Positions 48,808 to 61,100 of a stretch of DNA of 64,000 nucleotides are shown one piece after another. Numbering within the stretch: position 1 is the first letter of the stretch; every line of letters begins with the position of its first letter. Origin of the DNA: Nymphaea colorata (taxonomy: Eukaryota > Streptophyta > Magnoliopsida > Nymphaeales > Nymphaeaceae); assembly GCF_008831285.2 (NCBI RefSeq), contig NC_045148.1, forward strand, positions 14,484,802 through 14,548,801, read 5' to 3'. The notes below the pieces were generated by a model that worked only from the letters and a program-made list of their open reading frames with translations, searched no databases and was not told the origin of the DNA. The position numbers were made by a program, and so were the translations under genes.

Positions 48808-51347
48808 AACACTATCAGAGTCTTTATATACTAGATTTAATGAAAATTGTTTGAGTTGATCAACAGTGGTGATTAAGTTGAAAATAGAAAAGCCAAAAGA
48901 CCTATTTTCTCATCAAAGGTGACATATTTTGTTTAAGAAAATTGATTTGTTTCTCTATCTCTCTCTCTCCTCTCTTGATGGCTATTTTAATCTTTCTAAA
49001 AAATCTCCATCATTCGATTGATTTAAAATCGATCATTCCCACTAAGTTATATACATAGAGAAGTCTTAAAATGCTACCACCAAAAAAGTGCATACCATTT
49101 CTGTAGCACCTCATTGCGCACACCCCTATGCAACCAACATTGGATTTTAGTTTTTAATTGTCTGAAAATATTTGGTAATTGGCAGATTCGAATTTTCTTG
49201 TGTAATATATTGGCTTCTTTACTCAATATCTGACTGAGGAATGAGAAAAATATTTGGCATAAAAGATAAAAAAATTAAAAAGCATAAAAATGAAAAAGAA
49301 ACGAACACAAGTTTTCAATAAAATGTGGTCAAAACTGGCAAAGCCGTAAGATCTCAATAATGGCAACTCGGTAACTTTCGTGCAAAAACGATGCAGATTT
49401 TTTGGATATAAAAGGAGCTGCCGCATTCTGCAAAAGGCCAGAAAGATATGCTTTTCAAATTCCATTCTCTTTACTTTTTCGTTGGTTTCAGAAATAGAGG
49501 AAAGAGTAAAGTGGAAAGGCATGAGCACAAAAGGCAGCCTGCGAACGGTCTGGGATGCGTTTGACTCGATCTCCTCTCGATGTAGACAACCTTTTCTTTC
49601 AAGAAAATAGTTAAAACAGTTCTTACTTTTTACCCATCTAATTTTCCACGTTAATTCTTTTTCACTGCTTTTTGGCGAAAATTACGTTTTCGGTGCAACC
49701 ACTTATCTCAAATCCTGAATAAGGGCCCCATGCTTCGGAAAAAACTTTGTGGGGGGCTTTCCTCCACAAGAGCAAATTTAACGGATGAAATGATGGTAAG
49801 GTCACGTGATTGCAACATGTCATCGTGCTTTTCTAATCACTTTCAAAACTAAACAAATTACATTTTAATATATATATAAGCCAATATGTTCTAGACAGCC
49901 TGATTTTAGGAAATCAAGCATCTTACTTACTGAATATGCCACAAAATTGCTTCCTTTTTATGAGGAGAATCTCCATTATGGAATAGTTTCTCCCTTTGTC
50001 GAATCTTTTTGTGCCCACGAAATATCCAATTAGTTAGTATTAAAGTAAAAGCAGTTGTCATAAATATTGTTTTTTTTCTGCAAATTACTTTGACATAAAT
50101 TACCTTGGAAAAAATGGAAGAAATGAGTCGGCATTATTATTAAAGGGTGTACAAGAAATTTTCAATGGCATAAAACTCGTCTCCACAAATTATATATGTA
50201 TATAATAAGAATAAGTTAATTATAAACTATAATTTTAAGAAAAAAGCTAAATTTTGTCTAAAACGTGCAAATATTGTATTTATCCATTACAATTTGGAAG
50301 AAGTTAATTTGTCAGCTGCCTGTCTCTCAAGGATATGGAATTCAAAATAAAAAAGTCTTTTTAAAAAGGACATTAAGTGTTCAAGATACAAATGACATGT
50401 TCAGGATGCAGATGTTATATAGTACATCTTTCAACTCAAGTATTATTCAGCTATGATTTTTAGTCTCGAGTAACAGTATCCACAGAAATCAAACTGGGTT
50501 TCGGGGACATATCATGCATATTCTCCACCTCGACCAGGTATGCTACGTCCCTTATGGTGAAAAAGACATTAGGTAAATGTATAGTTCGGTTGCTCTGGTC
50601 CTGATCAACCATAATCATGATAAAATATTTTTGCCTTGTCTTATACTTTTTATAAAGAAAACAATTGGGGTAGTAGGTGTCCCACCAGCTGGACCACCAA
50701 AAATATGGAATCTTGAATATGAATGTGTATATGTCAAGTAGGTAGGTTAGCAATTAATAAAGCAGTTGCTTGGTAGGTTAGACATGCATATTTAATTGAA
50801 CTAATTATGGTCCCACTGCAATTAAGAAGTTCAAAATCAAGCATTTGATCTATTAACATTTTTCAAATAAATATTTTTAGTTAGAAGCTACTTTAAGCTA
50901 GTGAAAGCCTATTTCTTCTCCTGGTGATATGGTATTAGAAATAAGGAGAACCTATTTCCATTTATTTAAGGTTGAAAATGCTTCCCTTGAGAAAAAGATG
51001 TGATGTGATGTCACACTCTAAGTGCAGTTATAAATGTGAAATAAACAAAAAAAAATGACAAAAAGGCACTTGACATTTGGGCAAATAACAAATTACTACT
51101 AATTTTGAAAATTAAGAAATATTCACTCTACTTGTACAAAAAAAATAAAAGACTGAACAGTAAAAGAAAACATTCTTTTTTTGATATAAACGACAAAAAA
51201 TACCCATTTAGAAGAAACATCTTTTTTTAAGCTAAGGGAAGAGTGGTTGTCCATAAAAGGGTATTTTTATTTCAAATGAAAAATTAATGTTTCCTCTTTT
51301 ATAGGCACCTCTTTAAAAATTTCTTTGGAGATCCGAGACCTCTTCTT

Positions 51348-51437
51348 CCTTTGTCTTCAGGATCCAGAGCTACGTCGATGTCTGGTGTTAGTCCTTTGTC
51401 TTCAGGATCCAGAACTACGTCGATGTCTGGTGTGAGA
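51348..51437. repeat. 45-bp tandem repeat, two copies
   Basis: CCTTTGTCTTCAGGATCCAG starts both units (51348-51392 and 51393-51437). The copies differ by G/A (GAGCTACG versus GAACTACG) and a base or two at the end. Confidence 0.92.
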
Positions 51438-52173
51438 GTCTGAATTGCACTTCAACTCATGAACAGAGATTAGCCCCTGTCCGTCGCATCTTATAAGCGA
51501 GTGCCTTGTTTGACCTGATACTCATTCCATAACGAGAGCAGTTCGTAAGTTTGATAAGAAGATTTTTCATTTCATTTTTTTTTTGTAACTTTGACAAACG
51601 CCTATATATACATAAGATTCCTGCACTAGTTTTTTAATGTTCAAATATAAGTAGTTGTACTAATAATGAAGTGTGAACTGGTTTTGCGTTCATTCAAGCT
51701 GGTGGTTGAAAAAATTTATTTTATTATAATAAGTCAATCCATTATAATCGTTTTATTGTTCTTATTCTGTCGGTGACCTTGCGTTTGGAGCTTCAACCAA
51801 GTCCTATTATATGGCGGTACTGTATTAATTGTTTTTCCAGTTTAATTAAGATGCTTCACCAACTCTTTAGACTGTCGACTGGTTTGATCATTCAAGAAGC
51901 CCTATTTGCTTGTACCTTGGGAAAATAATATTGTACAGGAGGCGAATCTTTTAATTTGAAAAATGAAAAAAGAAAGAGAGTGAAATCGATTTTTATTCAA
52001 TATTTGGCATATTGTATTTTAATTTAAAAAGTACAGAAGTTTAAACTGATCCGTTTATTTTTACCTTTTTTTCTGAAAAAAGGAAAGTGCAAAAAAAAAA
52101 ACTTGACGGCCAACAACTGAATCGATATATATGAGTGGTGATTTGATATGTATGGCACAGGTTTAATTTGGAC

Positions 52174-52416
52174 TTATGTCACCAAAATGCCGGGTGCGAG
52201 TGTCGGTGCCGGTGCGATACATTTTAAAAAATTAACGGTGAAGGTATTTATTATTATTATTAATTTATTATTATAATATATTAATAATATCAAATTTGAT
52301 AAAAAAAATAAAAACTGAAATCAATAGGGTGCGGGTTGGGTGCGAATCTGGGTCGCACCTGCACCCGCACCAGTACCCACACCAACAATCTGGGTTGCCG
52401 CACCCTGGTGACATAG
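52174..52416. mobile_element. hAT-type MITE, 243 bp, with 8-bp TSD
   Basis: The left end TTATGTCACC (52174-52183) and right end GGTGACATAG (52407-52416) are inverted repeats with one mismatch. ATTTGGAC directly flanks both sides (52166-52173 and 52417-52424), a perfect 8-bp target duplication as made by hAT transposases. Both sub-terminal parts are rich in GGTGC/GCACC words in inverted orientation, and the centre is AT-rich (TATTATTATTA). There is no coding capacity, so it is a non-autonomous element. Confidence 0.88.
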
Positions 52417-53211
52417 ATTTGGACCAATCGTACAATCACAAGTAGTTAGATGGATGAAGCGTGAGCTAATAAATGGTCAATTTTTGTTTCAAGCTCTTTT
52501 TAAAAGAGTACTGTGGCGAAATCAGAAAGTTAGAGTTGAGGGGCTTTACCTTTTAGAAACATTATTTTTAAGATTTAATTAAGTTTAATAAAAAGTTGTT
52601 TGTAAAAAGAATACTTTTATTGGTATTTTATGAATTTTTGAACAAAATTAAAGTAGATTCATGAAACAACAGAGCTCATATTTCATTAATATGATTTAAT
52701 CGTTGTGCCCAATTCATGAAATACTTACAAATGTTTTTATTATTTCATTAATATGGCTTAATCTTTGGGTCCAATTCATGAAATACATACAAATGTCCTT
52801 ATTATACTATACGGCTCCTAAGAGATATTTGTCATTAAAAACAATACGTGAGTATTGTAAAAATCTTTTTCAAAATTACAATCTGTCCGTGAAACCATTC
52901 AGGTACGTGTGCACATGAATTTCTCTACTAGTGTTCAAACATACTGAATGCAATAAAAAGCCTGACTATTGCATATTGAAGGGAGATCCCCAATGCATTA
53001 CCACAACAATTGTGATTTGATTGAGAGCAAAATTGTTAAAAAGACGTGGGGTGAACGGCAGAATTTTTTTCAGGAGCGAGCTAAACTGTTCATGGGTCGA
53101 ACCAAGAGGAACGACGAGTCGAGCCAAATTAAAAAAAATTGATTTTTTACATATAATTTTTTTTTCTAAGTTCACCCAACCATGGCCCCTGCCGGCTCCC
53201 CTTCCTTGGCG

Positions 53212-53338
<127 letters not shown>

Positions 53339-55497
53339 ATTAAAATAAATAATTAAAAACTGTGATGAGGCCCAGTGGCCTATGGAAAGCAATGGCGTCC
53401 TCGATTGCCGTACTTTGCCAGAGAAAGTTTTAAAACTGGCATCACGGACTTGCATTAAATCCAAGATTCAGGGCCGTGTTTTAAGTGAAAAGTACTCAAA
53501 ATGTTCTTGAAAGAGACCGGAACCTCACTGGAGGAGGTCTCATCCCATGTGCTTCAGAAAGAGAACAGGGCAAACGACATGCTAGTTTTAGCAGTACAAT
53601 CGCAGTGGTATAAATATATATGAGGTCGTTGAGCCGTCCCTTTTAAGGACATCTGATTGACATGTCTCTTTGTGTTTTCCTATTGCACCATAATTCATTT
53701 TCACTATTTCTAAAATTGTTGGCTTCTTGGAAAATGGGATCATAAATAATTCGAGTTCTTATAAGTGCGCATATGTGATGACATCGATCTCTAAAGGGTT
53801 AATTTCATTAAAATTGAACACCATAGCTCATTTCAGTTTGGTGGCGCATTTGAGAGGAACGCAACAACAAAGTCTTCTTCAGGAACGCTTTCACTTCGCT
53901 AGATGTTGTGGCTCGTCTTGTGCAGGAAGATGTCCAGTTTACCATTTGGTTAAGGCACCGCTGCTCGTCTGTGACTGAGTGACTGTGCTGCTCCATCTTT
54001 CATCTGTCTCCCTGTTTCTCTTCTTTTACTGTACATTATATGTTATATGTTTTTGTATCTAAAAAACCTTTTGTCTCAAAATTTTGTTATATATTCCTAT
54101 TTTATCAACATTGTATGTCATTCTCTCTCTCTTTAGATCTTGATTAGCTGTATAAATTTTAACAGCCTAACTTCTTACTTTATCTCTTCACTCATTCAAC
54201 ATTCAAGTGTTGAGTAATTGTCATGATGGAGTTTCCCCAGTTACGCATGCTGATATAATAATCATATTTCGGGATATGTAAAATGGGTTTTTGAAAGAAA
54301 AAAAAAATCAGTGCCCTTTTGATTTTTAGACTGTATGGTCTTACCTAAATATGTAAAATAAATATTTTATAAATTCATAATTATTTGAACGTAAAAATTA
54401 CATATATGTCAAATATTATGAAAAAATATAACACAGACTAGTTGGACCAGCCTCAAGTAAAATAAAACTGGCTAATGCACACACATATATATATATAAAT
54501 ATAAGGCTTGCTAAAAAACACACATATATACAGGCCTGTTTTGCTTCTTATTGATTAAATCACATTTAAAAACAAAAAGATAAACTAGTTTTGGAAAATT
54601 GAATGGTTATTCTGGTTATTTTGAGTGATTCAACTCACTCATGAAAGCATCCGTTGTGATGAACAATCGAGAGAAAAATAAGAAAAAAAAAAGTGTAAAG
54701 TAAGACAAAAATATCCATCATCTTTTTCTCATTATTTTTCTTTCAAACGTCCATCACCATGAATAAGCAAACCCTTGTGAGTGAGCTCAAACTCACTCTC
54801 GATAGCCATAGTCATCATGCAATTTTTTAACTAATAACTTACATTAATATACATTAGCCCTATTTTTGTTTTTATTAATAAATGTGATTTTCAGTAAAAT
54901 GAAAAGGAACCTTAGTTATATAGAGGGGTAAATGTGATTTCACTGTTAAATGGGACAATTTAATCAACAGGGGAAAACAACCCAACACATATATGCGTTT
55001 ATATCAAATTCCGCAATGGATTTGTATATTTGTGACATAGCATAAACGCGATGGCCATTACCCTTGGTTAATATCATGGTCAACTGCATAAACCACGGGT
55101 TAAGCTACAGGGATCGGAAGGGTATCTTCTCCACTCCGATCGTGTTGTAAGATGAAAAAGAAATGACGGGTCAGTTCAGTTGGGGTCATATTTATTAGTT
55201 GTTGTTTTTTGTTAGTTGGCTTGTTTCTTTCCCCCTCTTTAATGCTGAAGGAGAAAGCATTTGATCCACGGAACTGGCAGAAAAAAATTGCCTACTTCTG
55301 GCCATACTCTCATTCTAAAAGGGCAAACTTGCTACTATTTGTCGGTAAGTAAGACATTTTTCCAACAATAACACCTGTCTATCTAATCCATGCCATCAAC
55401 ACTATTTGGCCGTTGAAATAGGTGAACGATATGACCAAGTTGGTTCGCATCTCTAGACCATGTTTTTTTTCCAAGAGATCTTTTTGGTAATCGATGC

Positions 55498-55628
55498 AAA
55501 CATGATTATATGTTACACATAAGGTTGGACATCGAGTCGGGTATTCGACGGGTACCCAATACTCGGCCAAACATGATTTATGTCACACATCAGGTTGGAC
55601 ATTGAGTCGGGTACCCAGTACTCGGCCC
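55498..55628. repeat. Imperfect 71-bp-period direct repeat
   Basis: AAACATGATT, TACACAT or CACACAT, GGTTGGACAT-GAGTCGGGTA and ACTCGGCC recur in two adjacent units starting at 55498 and 55569. The second unit lacks about 12 bases (TTCGACGGG part). GGGTACCC-rich words like these are common in worn plant transposon fragments. Confidence 0.7.
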
Positions 55629-57980
55629 AAACAATCTCAGGTTTGGGCCCGAAAAACCTGGATCGAGGTTTCACTTGTGTTTTCTACTATTTATCTTAAC
55701 CATTTTGACCCAAAGTATAGACAGATGTTCCTACTCATGATGTCTTTATTTTTCAGCTGTCCAAATTCTCTGGACTCTCACAGCATACTGGATGGTGGAG
55801 AAGAATTATACATACACACACATATATATATAAATTTCGTTAGATGTAATCGTGTTTATTAGATGCTTGTGTTTGCCTTAATTTGGGTCTGCCACTGCTT
55901 GAGAAAACGGTATTACTAAGATTTTGCGTTCTTTTCTAAAGTAATTTGATTGTAGAGTAAAATTTATGTAAGGAACTGTTTTTAGATTCTTAGTAATTGT
56001 AGGGCCAACTCAAGGTCTCCAATCTGTCAATCCAAGTACTTGGCTCGTGAATGAATATATTATACCCGTAATATATACCAGCTTTAGAGAATAGAATAAC
56101 AAAAGTACTTAATTTATGTACACGATGAAATATTTGCATCCTTCACGCGGTTTACTCCAACACAACCTTGCTGGCTCTCCTCCTCTCCCTTGCACATGCA
56201 TGTGATGATGCACACGTGAACTGACATGCGCAATGAACATATAATTATTTTAAAGACATAATACCTCTAAAAAGAAGGGTACACTTAGGACAAACATGAA
56301 CGGATGCATAATTGCCGAAGAGTAAGATGAGAATATGCCTCTCACAATTCTAGGGCTTTGCAAAACTTGTCACTATGCATCAGAACAACTTTGGCATCTC
56401 TCATGCTAATAGTTAGCTTCCAGTGAAAGAGCTCCATTATTAGATTCTTGTTGGTACAGATAACAAGCTGGAACAGGTAGAATAATTCATATAATACACT
56501 GAATACTGCTATCGTCAAATACACTTTTCAACCCTTCGTTTCTACTCTCAAGTTTCACTACCCTCAAAATCTTTAGAAAGAAAATGCAGGTTACTTTCAT
56601 TGACATTTAGATATTAATTCTTTATGTAAGACATATAGTTGTGCTTATGTCTACGATTGAACATTCTACTCAACCTTGGCACTATCAATTCGTTGAAATG
56701 ACTAAATTATTTCAGAAAGCAATAATAATTGAAAAATTTATATCGTTAGGTGTTCTATGAAAGTGAGTTTTCCCTTTTTAAAATATAAGTCAACTTCACA
56801 TCTCTCCGAGACCTACATGTGGCAACGAAATCATCTCAAGATTTCAAGATGAATAAAATATTGGTGTATGGAACTTGATTCATACTGGACACTCATATGC
56901 AAATGCGGGTTTCGCCCTAATCCTTATGTTGAGAGGAGGGCCGCAATTTCTGGTCTTCTTCTTGGTGAGTGTCTGTGTTCATCTGTGAGTGAATAGTAAA
57001 GATCTGTGCGACCGTAGATGTAGGAGGTTATTACTCCGAACCACGTAAATCTGTCTCTTCTTTCTTGTACGAGTTTTAGCTTGAGTCGAGTTCAAGATCG
57101 GCTTGTTATATATTCCAAAATAGTTCGTGACACAAGCTCAAAAAAGCTGCATATGTTGCACCTGGCTTAGGACATTCAATTGGTTTCCTAGCCTACCAAG
57201 GTTTATAAATTTCATGATTATTTTATATGGCAATCAAGTCACACCCACCATCCCAAAGTGCAAACATCTCTCCATCTAGAATCTCATATGCATAGTTAGT
57301 AGGTTAAACATAGACCAAGTTGGAGAAAGTTAGTTGAATATCCAAGTTCTAGCAGCTGCACATTGTTGATCAAGTTATATAATTGATAAAAATCAACTAT
57401 AGTTCAACATCAGTGGCCATTTTTAAGAGTGTTCACTTAATACATTTTACTCAAGAATGAATGAATATCAAATCAACTATGTAAATCGCGTTAAAACGAA
57501 AAGATCCAAAGCGTCTCTTCATCTTCCCTGTGAGAGCTGTCTGTACTCCATGCATCATTGAAGCTGTCATATATAATGCTCGAATGCCAAGTTTTGTAAG
57601 TTTGCATCTGACATTGACCGTTAGCGTTTTGGACATATATATATAAGCTCATCCTGTTAAGTTCTTCACGCCTTTAGGCATCGGAAGTAAGTAGAGGAGA
57701 TGCCCACCAGTTTAAAGTATCAAAAAGATGCTTTCTTGATAAAAATGAAAATGATAGGCGTGAATTTGAAAATTGCGATAATGGCAGGATGAATCTGAAA
57801 ATGATTACGTAAAAAAAAGTAATAGCATTATGGTAAATATCATTTATTTCCTGGGTATTTCTTGATGAGGCGTTCGCTGGGGTAACAAGCTTAGAAAATG
57901 GAATGGTATCACTGAAATGAACCTCTCATTACGGGGCTTTTGTTAAGAGTTTCATTGCCTTATAACAGGACTTGATCCTC

Positions 57981-58138
57981 AGAGAATTGCCGCCTTCTCT
58001 CTCTCTCTCTCTTCCTCTCTTTCCCCTCCTCTGAAAGACCCCGGATTCTGGCGATCCCCGGCGTCACCGTGCTGGTTGCGGTCATTCACGAAGACTTGTG
58101 ATCCCTAGAAGCCAAGGGATGGTCGAATAGTGAATCCG
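57981..58138 (+). promoter_or_regulatory. Leader of the BRCT gene with CT tract and 3-codon uORF
   Basis: A CT tract near 57,996-58,012 precedes the start. A minimal upstream ORF, ATG GTC GAA TAG (58119-58130), ends nine bases before the proposed start codon (58139). Whether the uORF lies in the transcript depends on the start site, which is not determined here. Confidence 0.4.
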
Positions 58139-61100
58139 ATGGCGGGTTTTGTCGACGTCGTCTACAGCAAGGGTTGCGCCCGCCTCCTCTCCAGCGGTCC
58201 TACCAATTTTCCGGCGATGGGAGGTCTTCGCGGCGGCTGTCCTCCTGCATCTCCGGCATCGTCTGGCGTCACCGGACCCTTCTCAGGGCTGGTTATCTGC
58301 GTCACAGGCTTGTCCAAAGGTTCCTCTCTCTCTCTCTCTCTCCCCTGCCTCTGTGTGTGCGTGTGAGTGAGTGAGATGAGGGCTTACAAGGCCGGGCAAA
58401 ATGGTAAAGTTTCGAAGTTTGAATTTCTTCCGTCTCGTGGTATTAGAATATCTAGAGTATTAATTCTCCTTTTTCGAAATTTGAAAAGTTTTCTATGACG
58501 ATTTGACATCGGTGCCCTCTTACATGTCGACATAGACGAAAGTATCCATCCGGTCGATCGCCGGAAAGGCGGAACCCCATTCGGGGGTGACGGAGATTTT
58601 AATTTTCTTGAGAAGGTATCAACTTCCAGAGGTTGTGAACTTATTCATCGAAAAATTATCCGAAAGAACAACTCTTTTTCCATCATTTTTTCGCCAAAAG
58701 AAATTTCCGAAACTGAGGCAAGGGAATGAAAACAACAGGAAATATTAGTGAAATCGTTCTAAAACGATTGATTTTACTGCCGATAAGATGATCGTGAATA
58801 ATTATTCCCGATATTTCGGCTTCTTGCTGGTTCAAAATTCTGAAATCACCCTGCTTGTTAAAGGGGAAGCATGCCTCTGAGCTTCATGTTTAGGTGCCCC
58901 CTGTTGTCACCTCCGCTTTTCCAATTTTCCTTTTTCTTACATCAGCGTGACGAATATGCCCCTCGAACAAAATTTGTTTCCCGCTTACAGACCGGGATAT
59001 GAATGTCATTTCGGTACATAAAAACCGAGCGTTTTTGCGGGCGAAAGTGACTGGCGCGCGCCACTTTGGTGGTAGAAAAGGTTGGAAAGAAAAGACACCA
59101 TCACCTTTCATGGGCACAGTCCCTGCAGTAAACATGGTGGTCTTACCTTGTTCTTTGATAAGCGAGTTAGGTGGTGGTGGGGGTTCACAGTAACTGTGAG
59201 CTTTTCCAATTCACGTAACCTGGTTTTTTTTTTTGCTTCTTTAAAGACCTGCCGGTTAGAGGAGCAAAAGTTTGTTTCTTCCGTGTATATATGCATATAT
59301 GGTTATTCTGTTTCTCACGAAACTGCCATGTTTAATGGGCGTCAAAATAAATTTTAAATCTAGCACCCCTTTCTATACATTAATAATTGAAGTTCACGTT
59401 TGTACTTTTACCTTTTTTTTTTGTGAACCTTATTAAGCCCTTTTGTTTTTTTTTTATTTGCAAACCCTTTCCTAGAAAGCATTTCTGTAATTACGTCACT
59501 TATGTTTTAACTACTCTTATGTTTTCTCAAATTTATATTCTATTTTTACAGGCATTGGCACATCAATTTCCACCTTATTATGGCAAAGCCACACGCAAGA
59601 TTGCACTTTTAATTTTGAGAGTTGAGACAACTTCAGTACTATAAAAATATTGTAAATAGAACGAAGAGCTTATTATAGTTACGTACCGAACCGAATGAAT
59701 TTATGTCAATTGAAAAAGTATTTATTTGTTATTTTGTTAATTTTTTTTTCCTTAGCATCAATGTCCTTATCCAAATAAATTTTGATTGATTAATTTTACC
59801 GGTTGACTATTTTGAAACATTAAGCAGGGATCGATTTTTAGCAATAGGGCAGAATGTATTTGTCAATTGCCTGCAAGTCCAAGATGAAACAGGTAAAAAC
59901 TTCTAACACTAGAGGAAACTGAAGAAAAATGACAAAATTTTGGTTCCAATACAAAGTCCTATATATGTTCTGATTCTTATTTTCTTGTCGAATGCGGTTG
60001 TTAAGCTGAATCAGCAAATTGAGCGAGTCTATGACCGGAATATCTGGTTGCTGTTTGGCTGATGATCCCGACTGTCCTTGTTAATTTGATGCAGGACCCT
60101 GAGGATTAGATCAATTGTAAAAAATGATGAATGGTTTTATTCTTTGGAGTGGTCGTTCGATTTAATGAAAGCTAGCTGCTTAACTCAAAAGTTTTTCGAT
60201 GAACCTCTAAATGGCTTTTTTCAATTTCCGGAAGAAAATGAGTAAAGGGTTGCTCTATGCAGATCGTCTGGTGGTTAATTTTGCCTTCCTTTTGGAACCC
60301 TTGGTGTGCTGAGCACGTTTTTGACGGTTCAAGTATTTTAATTGTCCGTATCGGCTGCACTAACAATGTTGCTTTGTCACTACGTGGGATCCTTGTTACG
60401 GCATGGCTCGTCCTGAGATGACCACGTTCCCACTACTAAGACCCCAACGACAGTTATCTTTCATCTTCCCGGCTCCGCCACATGCTTTTCTGCGATCCTT
60501 ATTACAATTACAAGAAGGACCAATAAATACTGTTACTACCATTGTTTTATTATTGTCACCTTGCTGCTGCCGTTATTGTTGCTATAAGTTTACGACTCCG
60601 GCTACCACGGCTGGGAAAAGACAAATATGGTGCCAGCTTTAAAGTAAAATGCTATTACTTGAAGGAAAATGATTCATTACGGTGAAACCGATGCGGCATC
60701 TAATTTGCGGATTTTAGTGGCTTTACACGTGGTTCCCGATACGGACTTCGCACCACGTGAAGCTGTTATTGAGGCCGAGGCGGTCATAGTCTTCCTTCTC
60801 ACGTGGCGCTTTTGCTCTTGCCGAGGTATCATTGGTAATCCAGTTTTTGTGGCATATATATAGTGAGAGATATGGCGCTCCCATCTTTCCAATGGATGAA
60901 AAAAAAAAAAAAAAGTTACCTATGTTGCCGCGGTCATTTGGATCATCTTTTGATGAGTCACACAAGGAGTTCCAAATATGTGACTATATTAGGATCAGTT
61001 GTCAAATTCATTCCTGTTAGTTGGCAAACTGAAGCATTTTGCACAACACTATTTTCACCCACTTTGATGACTTTTATAAATAGCCCACCCTCAATTTTGA

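Noticed and set aside
57981-58370. Three overlapping plus-strand frames at the BRCT start
   Set aside because: Only the frame from 58139 continues into the BRCT fold with matching phase. The other two end in the CT tract.
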